NCBI RefSeq assembly: GCF_900100435.1
Contig: NZ_FNEX01000014.1
Location: forward strand, 153,292 to 217,291
DNA: 64,000 bases
Direction: 5' to 3'
Origin: Pedobacter sp. ok626
Lineage (GTDB): Bacteria > Bacteroidota > Bacteroidia > Sphingobacteriales > Sphingobacteriaceae
Each line of letters starts with the position of its first letter. Position 1 is the stretch's first letter. The notes under the pieces were generated by a model. The model saw only the letters and a list, made by a program, of their open reading frames with translations, did no database searches and had not been told where the DNA came from. Both the position numbers and the translations under genes were made by a program. Of the stretch, positions 26,205 through 34,661 are shown in pieces.

Positions 26205-27026
26205 TTGAAAAAGTATATTTTCCTCCTGCTTATATTCATAAGCTTTTCCACGTATTCCCAAAATGTAACCATTGGTTCCTGGAACATACAAAACTTTGGT
26301 AAGTCCAAAAACGACGATGAGGTGGCCTACATTGCCAAAGTCGTTAATAAATTCGATGTGATCGCTATACAGGAAGTGGTAGCAGGCTATGGTGGTAGTC
26401 AGGCTGTAGCCCGATTAGCAGATGAGTTAAACCGCATGGGGAGCCATTGGGATTATGTAATCAGCAACCCTACATCAAGTCCAACAGGCAAATCAAAAGA
26501 GCGTTATGCTTTTATCTGGAACACCGGTAAAGTTAAAAAAAGCGGAGCGGCATGGTTGGAAGATACTTATGGGATTCTGATTGATAGAGAGCCCTATTAT
26601 TGTAGGTTTACTGTTGGACGTAAAACGTTTACTGTGGCCAATTTCCATGCAGTTCCTATATCAAAGCAACCAGAAACAGAGATTAAGTATTTTAAATTCC
26701 TGCCAGATCTTTATCCCGCTGATAACCTTATTTTTTGCGGTGACTTTAATCTTCCTCAGTCTCATACGGTGTTTAATCCTTTGCGAAAGACTGGGCATAC
26801 TTCTGCCTTTAAAGGCCAGAAAACATCATTAAAGCAGAAATGTGTTAATGGCAATTGCCTGGCTTCGGAGTATGATAATTTCTACTTCAAAGCCTCAGGC
26901 ATAAATGTACTGAGAACAGGAATAGTTTATTTTTATCAGGACTTTGAAGATCTCAGAGCAGCACGGTTAATCTCTGATCATGTACCAATTTATATGCAGT
27001 TCTCTTTAGATGTGATTGCTAAATAG
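26205..27026 (+). CDS. secreted endonuclease/exonuclease/phosphatase-fold protein (TTG start)
   Basis: 273 residues. There is no ATG at the N-terminus; the TTG at 26205 begins a clean signal peptide (MKKYIFLLLIFISFSTYSQ), so I take it as the start. The DNase I-like fold is clear: IGSWNIQNFGKS, FDVIAIQEV, ANFHAVP, FCGDFNLPQSH and the C-terminal SDHVPIYMQF contain the expected metal and catalytic residues. It is probably a periplasmic or extracellular nuclease or phosphodiesterase; substrate is unknown. Confidence 0.85.
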   Translation: MKKYIFLLLIFISFSTYSQNVTIGSWNIQNFGKSKNDDEVAYIAKVVNKFDVIAIQEVVAGYGGSQAVARLADELNRMGSHWDYVISNPTSSPTGKSKERYAFIWNTGKVKKSGAAWLEDTYGILIDREPYYCRFTVGRKTFTVANFHAVPISKQPETEIKYFKFLPDLYPADNLIFCGDFNLPQSHTVFNPLRKTGHTSAFKGQKTSLKQKCVNGNCLASEYDNFYFKASGINVLRTGIVYFYQDFEDLRAARLISDHVPIYMQFSLDVIAK

Positions 27027-27040
27027 GAAGTAATTTCGGC

Positions 27041-27598
27041 TTATGCTTTTTTAAGGATTTTAACTGCACTGTCAGATGCACAGAGTAATCCAGCAGCCAT
27101 CATAATCACATCTTTAATCACCAAACGCCCTGCTGCTGATAGGTATGGGAAGCCATGGTTTGGCCCGCCTAAATCCGGAACCCAGGTTTCTTTAGTGGTA
27201 ATCAGGAAGCTAAGGGTAACTAGTGACATTCCAAAGGTGAGTAAAGCTCCTGTAAGTCCTAGTTTTGCGTTGAAATTGCCTAAAAAGGTTAACAAACCAA
27301 TGATCACGATTGCTGCACCTAATGCATAAGAAAATGTGTAGGTGCCATTTTTTATGTGCCACTTAATATTTTTTTCAACGACTTCACCTTCTTTATTTTT
27401 GTAGTTTTTATAATCAGGTGCTTTTTCGTGGTAAAAGAAGCTCATTATAGGGCTGTTTGCAACAAAAGGTACAATTCCGTCGGCTTCGTATTGAAAAGCT
27501 TTTAGGCCGCCAATCCAGGCCATTACAATAAAAATGGCTATTCTCATCAGGTTAAAGAACTGGCCTTGCGCGTTTGCTAAAAAAGTCAACATATCCAT
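27041..27598 (-). CDS. DUF417 (YkgB/RclC-like) inner-membrane protein
   Basis: 185 residues from the ATG at 27598, where the alignment with the E. coli YkgB/RclC family would begin; an ATG at 27646 is possible. The DUF417 signature MAWIGGLKAFQYEADGI and VANSPIMSFFY is present, with four hydrophobic segments. In E. coli the homologue RclC belongs to the reactive-chlorine regulon of the AraC-type regulator RclR. Here it follows an AraC-family gene on the same strand, so a similar pairing is likely but inferred. Confidence 0.85.
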   Translation of the reverse strand: MDMLTFLANAQGQFFNLMRIAIFIVMAWIGGLKAFQYEADGIVPFVANSPIMSFFYHEKAPDYKNYKNKEGEVVEKNIKWHIKNGTYTFSYALGAAIVIIGLLTFLGNFNAKLGLTGALLTFGMSLVTLSFLITTKETWVPDLGGPNHGFPYLSAAGRLVIKDVIMMAAGLLCASDSAVKILKKA

Positions 27599-27661
27599 TA
27601 AATTTATTCTATTACAAAATTCAATGTTTTTTACTGCTTTTACCATGGACAGATATGGATA

Positions 27662-28495
27662 TTATCTGGACAGATCTGCCACAATAGATATACCTACTTT
27701 TTCTCTGAATGTACTAGGAGTTACACCAGTATGCTTTTTAAAATAGCGACTAAAATAGTTTTCGTCATCAAAGTTAAGCTCCGCGGCAATGCTTTTCATG
27801 CTTTTGCGGGTTAGATGAATCAGTTTCTTGGCTTCCAAAATAACACGTTCTTGTATCATATTGGAGGGTGACCTCATGAAATACGTCTTACAATTTTTAG
27901 AAAATGTATTCGCTGCAACACCTAACTGTGCCGCGTAAAAAGAGGGTTGTCGTTCCTTTTGGAAGTAGGTTTCTAAAAGTTCTTTAAATTGAGCGATGTA
28001 ATGATTGTCAAAATTATTTTCAGGAACCGTTACGCTCGTTATTTTGGCTTTGCTACTTATGGCCAGGATTAATTGTAAATAGGCACGTATTACGGCTTTA
28101 GAATAATCGTCTTTATAATTCAGTTCAGCTGCCAGTTTATCGAATAATAAATGCATTTCATCAAAGTCTTCTTCTCTGAGCTGTACAAATGGCTCTGCGT
28201 AAATGTTATTAAACAAAAGACCATTACAGGCTACCTCTTTTTTATGGTATTCAATGCAGTAAAAATCTCCATGGAATTGCAAAGAGCGTACTTTTATGGG
28301 TGTTTCTGCAATAATGCGAACAAGTTGGTAGGGAGAGCTAAACAATACAATATTGCCGGCGAAATCGTATTCGGTAAAGTCAATACTTATCCTTCCTTTT
28401 CCCTCAAACAAAAAGATGTTATAAAGTGGACTGGCTTGGTAGTGATGTTCAGTTTCGTCTTTATGTTGATGAATGTATGGGGTTTCACTTGTCAT
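27662..28495 (-). CDS. AraC-family transcriptional regulator
   Basis: 277 residues. N-terminal cupin-like sensing domain (about 1-155), C-terminal AraC HTH domain with AKKLIHLTRKSMKSIAAELNFDDENYFSRYFKKH, the typical second-helix pattern. It contains several Cys residues (FYCIEY, EVACNG). Followed closely on the same strand by the DUF417 gene, which is its likely target or partner. Effector unknown. Confidence 0.9.
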   Translation of the reverse strand: MTSETPYIHQHKDETEHHYQASPLYNIFLFEGKGRISIDFTEYDFAGNIVLFSSPYQLVRIIAETPIKVRSLQFHGDFYCIEYHKKEVACNGLLFNNIYAEPFVQLREEDFDEMHLLFDKLAAELNYKDDYSKAVIRAYLQLILAISSKAKITSVTVPENNFDNHYIAQFKELLETYFQKERQPSFYAAQLGVAANTFSKNCKTYFMRSPSNMIQERVILEAKKLIHLTRKSMKSIAAELNFDDENYFSRYFKKHTGVTPSTFREKVGISIVADLSR

Positions 28496-28613
28496 TTTTG
28501 ATAGGAGTTTATATAGCGGCGTAAGTGTAGATCTTCGATAGTGCTATAAAATATATTTCTTCAATATATGGAATATATATTTTTTAGGCATCCTGTTTTA
28601 AAGTAATATTATC

Positions 28614-29294
28614 ATGGAAGAAAAAATCAACAATGCAAAGCTAAGTTTTACCTGTAATCAGGATTGGAATTCGATGAAATCGGAAGATGATGGGCGATTT
28701 TGTAATACTTGCCAGAAGAAAGTATACGATATGACAGATAAAAATGCGGCCTATTTTATCAAAATTATGCAGGAAAACAGTGATAAGGTTTGTGGCAGAT
28801 TTAGCAATGAACAATTAGCTTCTTCGGAATCGGTAAATAAGCCTTACTGGAAAAGGTGGGGCGTGGCCACTATGGTATTTCTTGGCATTGGCACGGTTGG
28901 ACAGAAAGCAAATGCGCAAATAAAATTAGGCGAAGTTGTTGTTCCTAAACGGGTAGATTCGATATGCAATAATGATAGGTCATTTATCATGGGGAAGGTT
29001 GCAATGATTCCCAAAAGCGACGAATTAAAAATATTGCACGAATATTTGGCGCGGAAATGTAAGGCTCCAACTTCAACTAATGGTTGGTTAGTTGCTTCAT
29101 TCGTTGTCAAAAAAGATGGTTCTCTTACCAATTTGGCAACAAGCGATCAATTGTCCAAAGCGGTTAGAGAAGAGGTTTTAAAGACATTAAAAAAGGCGCC
29201 CAAATGGGATCGTACTAAAATTAGATACGAGCAATCTTATACTTTGTCTCTTAATTTTAAAGGCGGAAAAATTATGCCTAACCTGAATATGTAG
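28614..29294 (+). CDS. zinc-ribbon-like plus TonB_C domain membrane protein
   Basis: 226 residues. The N-terminus has a Cys-rich cytosolic motif (CNQDWN, then GRFCNTCQKKVYDMTD) seen in many Bacteroidota proteins, followed by one TM segment near residue 85 (VATMVFLGIGTVG). The C-terminal part (about 125-220) has a TonB_C-like fold (VASFVVKKDGSLTNL). Proteins of this layout are often annotated as energy transducers, but the proline linker is missing. Function unknown. Confidence 0.65.
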   Translation: MEEKINNAKLSFTCNQDWNSMKSEDDGRFCNTCQKKVYDMTDKNAAYFIKIMQENSDKVCGRFSNEQLASSESVNKPYWKRWGVATMVFLGIGTVGQKANAQIKLGEVVVPKRVDSICNNDRSFIMGKVAMIPKSDELKILHEYLARKCKAPTSTNGWLVASFVVKKDGSLTNLATSDQLSKAVREEVLKTLKKAPKWDRTKIRYEQSYTLSLNFKGGKIMPNLNM

Positions 29295-29310
29295 GGATCA
29301 ATTTTTGAAA

Positions 29311-30573
29311 CTAGAAAACTTCGGTTAAGCCCAAAAAGAATCCTTTAGAGCCATACTTTCCGATGGCATAATCCAGGCATAGATTGGTACGTGTAGCTTT
29401 ATTGAATAGCACTCGTAAACCTGCTCCGCCACCGGGCTGCCATCGTTGAAATAATTTGGTACCTAGATCATCGCTTGCAGTTTGGATATTACCGAAAGTT
29501 ACCCCACTTATAAACTTGTTTCTTAAGATTGGAAAGCGATATTCCAATTCCGAGTAAAAATATTTGGGGCCTTTAAAGTAAGTCACAGTATATCCCCTCC
29601 CGCTTCGGTAGTAGGTATCTCTTCCTGTGCCTGGGAGCTCAAGATAGGGCAGGGCACCACTAATTAAATATGAGCCCCAGTTCCAAAAGGCAAGTACATG
29701 TTCAGGATTGCTGTCAGACAAACTCCAGTACTTTCTGAAATCCGTAGTAATTTGTACCGCATTTTTAGAACTTGCCATCCAGGTTTGGTTTACACGAATC
29801 CCAGCATCAACATAAATGCCTTTATAGGCCCGGTTTTGATTGTCGCGCGTAGTATATTGTACATTTAAAAGTAAGCCATTAGACTGGTAATGATCTCTAT
29901 TAAAACCATAGCGATCACTATAAATATTGTATGGTGTTAGGTCACTCGTATTTAACCGGTCTTCGATTTTTCTCCTAATTTCGAAGGATACACCAGCGCC
30001 AACAAAGAGACTCTTCGCAATTTGTTTATATATCTTTTCTCTGAAATTGTAATACTCAGCATGAAGTACATAAGGCTTACGGTCTGGATTACTCAGTATA
30101 AAATTGGCATCACTAGCATGGGAAGCATTTCCTATTCCTAATCCAAAATCAGGCAAAACAGTTTTCGCTGCCACTAAACTTCCCTGCAGGTTCCATTTGT
30201 TGCCTGGGGTGTAAACATTATGATTGAGATAAAAATAAATGATACCCTTAGTAGTTATAGATGCTGATGTAGCAGCAATTGACATTAGCGTATTCCTGTC
30301 TTTTCCTAAGACTTTACCTGCAACCGCCTTTATGCCAATCTGAGCACCTATACTTGGATTGTAGGCGAAATTGGGTATAATGGTAATTGGCGATTTCTTT
30401 TTAAAAGGATCTGGTTTTCTTTTTGGATGAAAAATACTTGTAAACAAATCGCCAACGTCATACTGAGTGTGTGTGGAATCGTTTCTTAAAGAAACGTTCT
30501 TTAGGGAATCTACTGATGGCTTAGTTTGGCTATAGGTGTACTGTAATCCAGCTAATAAAGCTAATGATAGCAT
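29311..30573 (-). CDS. BamA/TamA-like surface antigen beta-barrel protein
   Basis: From the ATG at 30573 it is 420 residues. A TTG at 30624 would give a 33-residue signal peptide with basic residues and may be the true start. The sequence has the outer-membrane barrel pattern of the surface antigen family: PNFAYNPSIGAQIGIKAVAG, RYGFNRDHYQSNG, a QPGGGAGLRVLFNKATRTN segment and a terminal aromatic (LTEVF) as expected for barrels. POTRA domains are absent. Likely an outer-membrane channel or assembly-related protein. Confidence 0.82.
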   Translation of the reverse strand: MLSLALLAGLQYTYSQTKPSVDSLKNVSLRNDSTHTQYDVGDLFTSIFHPKRKPDPFKKKSPITIIPNFAYNPSIGAQIGIKAVAGKVLGKDRNTLMSIAATSASITTKGIIYFYLNHNVYTPGNKWNLQGSLVAAKTVLPDFGLGIGNASHASDANFILSNPDRKPYVLHAEYYNFREKIYKQIAKSLFVGAGVSFEIRRKIEDRLNTSDLTPYNIYSDRYGFNRDHYQSNGLLLNVQYTTRDNQNRAYKGIYVDAGIRVNQTWMASSKNAVQITTDFRKYWSLSDSNPEHVLAFWNWGSYLISGALPYLELPGTGRDTYYRSGRGYTVTYFKGPKYFYSELEYRFPILRNKFISGVTFGNIQTASDDLGTKLFQRWQPGGGAGLRVLFNKATRTNLCLDYAIGKYGSKGFFLGLTEVF

Positions 30574-30748
30574 TATACCTTGCTTAAGTACTTTGTCTAT
30601 ATGGGGTAAGTGATAAAATTTCAATGTGTTATGATCTTGCTCAAAGATAAATACAAATATGAGAACCAAGATATAATAGGGGATATTATATATATTAGGT
30701 GTAAAATTATTAATTTAAACAACTTTGTATATCAAGGTACGGCATAAC

Positions 30749-30832
30749 ATGAAGAATATTCTATTAACGCTTCTCTTATTAGTTTACACATCAACTTCCT
30801 TTTCTCAGAAAAAGCAAGATCGAATTTTATAA
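30749..30832 (+). pseudogene. orphan signal-peptide ORF, likely remnant of a secreted protein gene
   Basis: The ATG at 30749 opens a 27-codon frame reading MKNILLTLLLLVYTSTSFSQ then seven more residues and a stop. That is a complete signal peptide with almost no mature protein. In the +1 frame the sequence continues as IEFYKIEIPKIKIS before a stop just upstream of the DUF2071 start. This fits a frameshifted, 3'-deleted secreted-protein gene, but a tiny real peptide cannot be excluded. Confidence 0.45.
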
Positions 30833-30874
30833 AATAGAAATTCCTAAAATCAAAATATCCGTATCTTGCTCCCC

Positions 30875-31588
30875 ATGAGTTTTTTAACGGCAGAATGGAG
30901 AAAGTTGGCTATAGCAAATTATGCAATAGATGCCCGGATTTTAACGCCTTACCTTCCTATTGGTACGGAACTAGATATGTGGAACGATACATGTTATGTT
31001 AGTCTGATTGGCTTTTTGTTTAAAAACACCAGGCTTATGGGCATTCGGGTGCCATTTCATTCTAACTTTGAAGAAGTCAATCTGCGCTTTTACGTGCGAT
31101 ATAAGGATAAGGGAATCTGGAAAAGAGGTGTAGTTTTTATTAAAGAAATAGTACCAAAGTTTGCCCTTTCATTTGTTGCTAATACAATTTACAATGAGAA
31201 TTATGTCGCTATGCCTATGGCGCATAGTTGGATTGAAACTGAGCAAGAGAGGATCGTGGAGTATAAATGGAAGTGCAAAAAAGAATGGCAGCGTTTTAGC
31301 ATAACAGCAGAAAAAGAGCTTTCATCAATTCAGGAAGGAAGTGCGACTGAGTTTATTACAGAGCATTATTGGGGATACGCTAAGTATAGCGATGTTAAAA
31401 CCAATGAGTACGAAGTAAAACATCCGAAATGGGACCATTATGAGGTTAAAAATTACAAGATCGAAGTAGATTTTGGCTTGACTTATGGGGAACGTTTTAA
31501 GTTTTTAAATTACCAGAATCCAGTATCCGTTATGCTAGCTGAAGGATCGGAAATTTCTGTAGAGCGCAAGACACAAATTATATTTTAG
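30875..31588 (+). CDS. DUF2071 (YqjF-like) protein
   Basis: 237 residues from the ATG at 30875 (an in-frame TTG at 30866 would add three residues). The sequence has the DUF2071 pattern: FLTAEWRKLAIANYAID, PYLPIGTELDMW, YVSLIGFLF and a C-terminal GLTYGERFKFLN block. Cytoplasmic, role unknown; family members resemble acetoacetate decarboxylase-like barrels. Confidence 0.82.
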   Translation: MSFLTAEWRKLAIANYAIDARILTPYLPIGTELDMWNDTCYVSLIGFLFKNTRLMGIRVPFHSNFEEVNLRFYVRYKDKGIWKRGVVFIKEIVPKFALSFVANTIYNENYVAMPMAHSWIETEQERIVEYKWKCKKEWQRFSITAEKELSSIQEGSATEFITEHYWGYAKYSDVKTNEYEVKHPKWDHYEVKNYKIEVDFGLTYGERFKFLNYQNPVSVMLAEGSEISVERKTQIIF

Positions 31589-31644
31589 TTTTATACTATC
31601 ATTAGCTTCTATGCCCGTAATAAAATTGCATTGCAGGGCTATAG

Positions 31645-32514
31645 TTACTTACTCAAATATTTGCTGCGATACTTTACAGGCGTACTACCTATAATTTTTT
31701 TGAAGTGCCTGTAGAAATTGGAGGCGTTGTTAAAGCCAGATTCCATACAAATAGTCTCTACCGTAAGGTTGTCTTCAATCAGCATCCTGCAAGCATGACT
31801 CACTCTAATCTCGGTCAGGAAATCAAAGTATGTTTTTTTAGTCATCAACTTAAAATATCTGCAAAAAGAAGTGACGCTTAAATGGCTGAGTGAAGAAATT
31901 TCTTCCAAGCTAATCTCTCTTTTGTAATTGCTCAGCGTATAATTGCAAATCTTATTGATGCGATCAGTGTCAACCTTATTACTTTGGTAAAAAGCGTGCG
32001 TGTTGGTAATCGTATCATACTCGTCTGTTTCTGCAAGTGTGCTTAAGATAGACAAAAGGATGGTCAGTCGATTCAGATTCTCTGCATGCAAAGCTGTGCT
32101 CATCAATTCCGACAGTTTTTCTTTGGTTTCTCCTTTAATAACTAATCCTTTTTTAGCGCGTTCATATAATTTCGAAATTTTATAGGCCTCTGGGAGATTT
32201 AATAAGTCGTAACCCAGACAATGAGGTAGGAAATGAATCACGATAGCCTCAACATTCGAATCAGATCCCTGCTCAAAATATTTGTCTTTACATCTCCAGG
32301 TATGCGGCAGGTTTTCTCCCAGCAATACCATTTCACCATCCGAAAAATTGCTGATATTGTCACCTATGAAACGGACACCCTCACCCTTTTTTATGTAATG
32401 AAGCTCCAGCTCGGGATGGTAATGCCAGAGCGTTCCAAAATTCGCCAAAACATCATGTCTTATACTATAAGAAGTTTCCAATTTAACAGGTACTTTGTGA
32501 AAATGTGGCTTCAT
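31645..32514 (-). CDS. AraC-family regulator, candidate controller of the sugar-acid regulon
   Basis: 289 residues. N-terminal cupin sensing domain (WHYHPELELHYIKKGEG, GEMVLLGENLPHTW), C-terminal AraC HTH (LEEISSLSHLSVTSFCRYFK, then GFNNASNFYRHFKKIIG). It is divergent from the isomerase/kinase operon across a 512-bp region carrying three copies of the 29-bp element described at 32633. The regulator and the repeat fit together as activator and operator, though binding is inferred. Confidence 0.9.
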   Translation of the reverse strand: MKPHFHKVPVKLETSYSIRHDVLANFGTLWHYHPELELHYIKKGEGVRFIGDNISNFSDGEMVLLGENLPHTWRCKDKYFEQGSDSNVEAIVIHFLPHCLGYDLLNLPEAYKISKLYERAKKGLVIKGETKEKLSELMSTALHAENLNRLTILLSILSTLAETDEYDTITNTHAFYQSNKVDTDRINKICNYTLSNYKREISLEEISSLSHLSVTSFCRYFKLMTKKTYFDFLTEIRVSHACRMLIEDNLTVETICMESGFNNASNFYRHFKKIIGSTPVKYRSKYLSK

Positions 32515-32632
32515 AATTTATATCCGTTTACTTTAAAATATCAAAAATTTATATTGGCTCATCGGTTACCAGAATGCGGTCTTTACTGGATAATCTAAAT
32601 TACTATAAAAAAAATGTTAAAGAACGATTTTA

Positions 32633-32661
32633 TGATAAGATATCATATAAATTGGGCAAAA
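32633..32661 (+). promoter_or_regulatory. 29-bp regulon element, copy 1 (upstream promoter copy)
   Basis: Consensus built from five sites: TGATAAGATA at positions 1-10, TACATAA at 12-18 and TGGAGAAAA at 21-29. This copy reads TGATAAGATA, then TCATATAAAT, then TGGGCAAAA. The sequence 58 bp downstream (32691-32698) is only a weak -7 match (TGTGTTTA). Belongs to the upstream half of the promoter duplication. Confidence 0.6.
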
Positions 32662-32787
32662 AATCGCAAAGTTTTTAGCCCGATGCTCGCTGTGTTTATG
32701 TTATGCTACTTTTTGAATTGAAGGTATGGAATATATTATCCGTCAAAATGACGAATAATATTGTGATCTTATTTGAACTTTTTAGTA

Positions 32788-32816
32788 TGATAAGATAGTA
32801 CATCGATGTATGATCA
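32788..32816 (+). promoter_or_regulatory. third, partial 29-bp-like element
   Basis: TGATAAGATAGTACATCG matches the first 18 positions of the regulon element well but the 3' part (TGGAGAAAA) is missing, and no -7 box lies 58 bp downstream. It overlaps the abortive ATG of the upstream duplicate. It could be an auxiliary site. Confidence 0.35.
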
Positions 32817-32872
32817 AAATGATCTGAGTTGGTTTTGAAAAATCAACCTCAATAAGATAAAGAAAGATTACA

Positions 32873-32901
32873 TGATAACATATTACATAAACTAGGCAAA
32901 T
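32873..32901 (+). promoter_or_regulatory. 29-bp regulon element, isomerase operon promoter
   Basis: Reads TGATAACATA, TTACATAAAC, TAGGCAAAT. A -7 box CATATTTG lies 58 bp downstream at 32931-32938, giving a predicted start near 32945 and an 80-nt leader before the ATG at 33027. The leader has a hairpin at 32973-33001. Confidence 0.65.
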
Positions 32902-32972
32902 ACTCGTAGAGATTTCAACTCAACACTCCCCATATTTGCGTAAATCAAATTTTTGAATTGATGGTGTGAAGT

Positions 32973-33001
32973 ATATTATCTGTCAAAACGACAAATAATA
33001 T
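32973..33001 (+). promoter_or_regulatory. leader hairpin with a compensatory change between duplicate copies
   Basis: A 12-bp stem with one internal mismatch: ATATTATCTGTC (32973-32984) pairs with GACAAATAATAT (32990-33001). In the upstream copy (32733-32744 and 32750-32761) a C-G pair replaces the T-A pair at 32981/32993, which keeps the stem. The site is between the predicted transcription start and the isomerase ATG. A protein-binding dyad is also possible. Confidence 0.5.
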
Positions 33002-33026
33002 TCAAGCGAAATTTAAACTTTTTAAC

Positions 33027-34661
33027 ATGACAACATATACTGAAAAACAAGTTTACCTTGTATGTAGTGGAGATTTGCGTTTGTCGGCCAATTTGAGTTG
33101 CTGGGCGGCGCAGGTAGAAATGGAAGACCTATTGGGAAAAGCATTGAATGCGCAGGGCTGGACAGTAAAAAGAGCCCATGCTTATGACGAAAAGAAGAAG
33201 CATGGATTTATAGATTCTCAGCGTATGGGCATCGAAGTATTTAAAGCGATAGATCCTAACGTTCCACTTATTGTAGCCGAAAGTGTTTGGCAATACTCAC
33301 ATCATGTCCTGGCTGGACTGACTACCCATAAAGCGCCTATTTTAACTGTTGCCAACTGGAGCGGCCAATGGCCTGGATTGGTAGGAATGTTGAATCTTAA
33401 TGGTTCTCTTACCAAAGCTGAAGTAAATTATAGCAGCTTATGGAGTGAGGATTTTAGCGATGATTTTTTTAATAAGGGTTTAGCCGAATGGTTGTCTACG
33501 GGGAAAATTACTCATGATGCCAGTCATGTAAAGGCCTTTAATGCAGTAAATATACCACCGGCTGATGAAGCTGTTGGACGTAAATTTGGAGGTATCCTAC
33601 GTGATAATAAAGCGATAATGGGTGTTTTTGATGAAGGTTGCATGGGGATGTTTAATGCAATTGTTCCAGATGATCTGTTGCATAAAACAGGAATATTTAA
33701 AGAACGCTTAAGTCAATCTGCCCTTTATGCTAAAATGCGGACGGTGACTGAACAGGAAGCTGAGAAAGTACTTGAATGGCTGTTGCAAAAAGGTATGACC
33801 TTTAAATGGGGAACTGAGAGTTTAACAGAACTTACCCGCGAGCAAACCCTCGACCAATGCAAAATGTATATTGCTGCAATGCGCATGGCCGACGATTTTG
33901 GCTGCGATACCATTGGTATTCAGTATCAACAAGGTTTAAAAGATTTAACCGCCACCAGTGATTTGGTTGAAGGCTTATTGAACAATCAGGACAGACCGCC
34001 AGTATTTTCAGAATCAGGGAAAGAATTATATGCAAATGAAGCTTTGCCACATTTCAATGAAGTTGATGAGTGTGCGGGTATAGATGCCTTGGTGACTTAT
34101 CATTTGTGGAAGGAGCTAGGTATGCCTGGCGAAAACACTTTACATGATATTCGTTGGGGTGAGCATTTTAAAGGGGATGGTATCGATGATTTTGTATGGC
34201 TGTTCCTGATTTCAGGAGCTGCACCACCGGCACATTTTATCAATGGATATGCTGGCGCAAGTAGTGAAAGACAACCACCTATGTTTTTCCATCTTGGTGG
34301 TGGAAGTTTGAAAGGTATCAGTAAACCTGGAAGTCTGGTTTGGAGTAGAATTTATATCCAGAACAATGCCTTACATTGTGATTTGGGTGTAGGTGATGCC
34401 GTATTTTTACCAGCAGAAGAAACTGAGAGACGCTGGCAAAATACCACCCCTCAATGGCCGATTATGCATGCTACCCTTAGTGGCGTATCACGCGATCAGA
34501 TGATGGCACGTCACCAGGCAAACCATATACATGTTGTTTATACTACTGATGAGGCTTCATCGCATAAAGCTTGCCGTATCAAAGCGGCAGCGTTAGAAGA
34601 AATGGGAATCACAGTACATTTCTGCGGTGATGTCGATCACGAAGGAAAAAAATATGCTTAA
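33027..34661 (+). CDS. L-fucose/D-arabinose isomerase-like sugar isomerase
   Basis: 544 residues. It fits the L-fucose isomerase family: VFDEGCMGMFNAIVPDD near residue 200 and DECAGIDALVTYHLW near 350 carry the candidate metal ligands (Glu/Asp), and the C-terminal ARHQANHIHVVY has the candidate His. These enzymes interconvert an aldose and ketose, such as L-fucose/L-fuculose or D-arabinose/D-ribulose, using Mn2+. The kinase next door suggests D-arabinose or a related pentose. Substrate is inferred. First gene of an operon, overlapping the kinase by 8 bp. Confidence 0.82.
   Translation: MTTYTEKQVYLVCSGDLRLSANLSCWAAQVEMEDLLGKALNAQGWTVKRAHAYDEKKKHGFIDSQRMGIEVFKAIDPNVPLIVAESVWQYSHHVLAGLTTHKAPILTVANWSGQWPGLVGMLNLNGSLTKAEVNYSSLWSEDFSDDFFNKGLAEWLSTGKITHDASHVKAFNAVNIPPADEAVGRKFGGILRDNKAIMGVFDEGCMGMFNAIVPDDLLHKTGIFKERLSQSALYAKMRTVTEQEAEKVLEWLLQKGMTFKWGTESLTELTREQTLDQCKMYIAAMRMADDFGCDTIGIQYQQGLKDLTATSDLVEGLLNNQDRPPVFSESGKELYANEALPHFNEVDECAGIDALVTYHLWKELGMPGENTLHDIRWGEHFKGDGIDDFVWLFLISGAAPPAHFINGYAGASSERQPPMFFHLGGGSLKGISKPGSLVWSRIYIQNNALHCDLGVGDAVFLPAEETERRWQNTTPQWPIMHATLSGVSRDQMMARHQANHIHVVYTTDEASSHKACRIKAAALEEMGITVHFCGDVDHEGKKYA

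Larger units (their letters stand above)
32632..33040. repeat. imperfect tandem duplication, 240-bp period, of promoter plus leader
   Basis: Sequence at 32632-32800 recurs at 32872-33040 with a constant 240-bp offset and no net indel. The 29-bp element, TTGAATTG, a leader hairpin and the ATG all align. The upstream copy's ATG (32787) opens M-I-R-stop, while the downstream ATG (33027) is the isomerase start. The duplicated promoter region occupies most of the 512 bp gap between the AraC gene and the isomerase. Confidence 0.8.
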
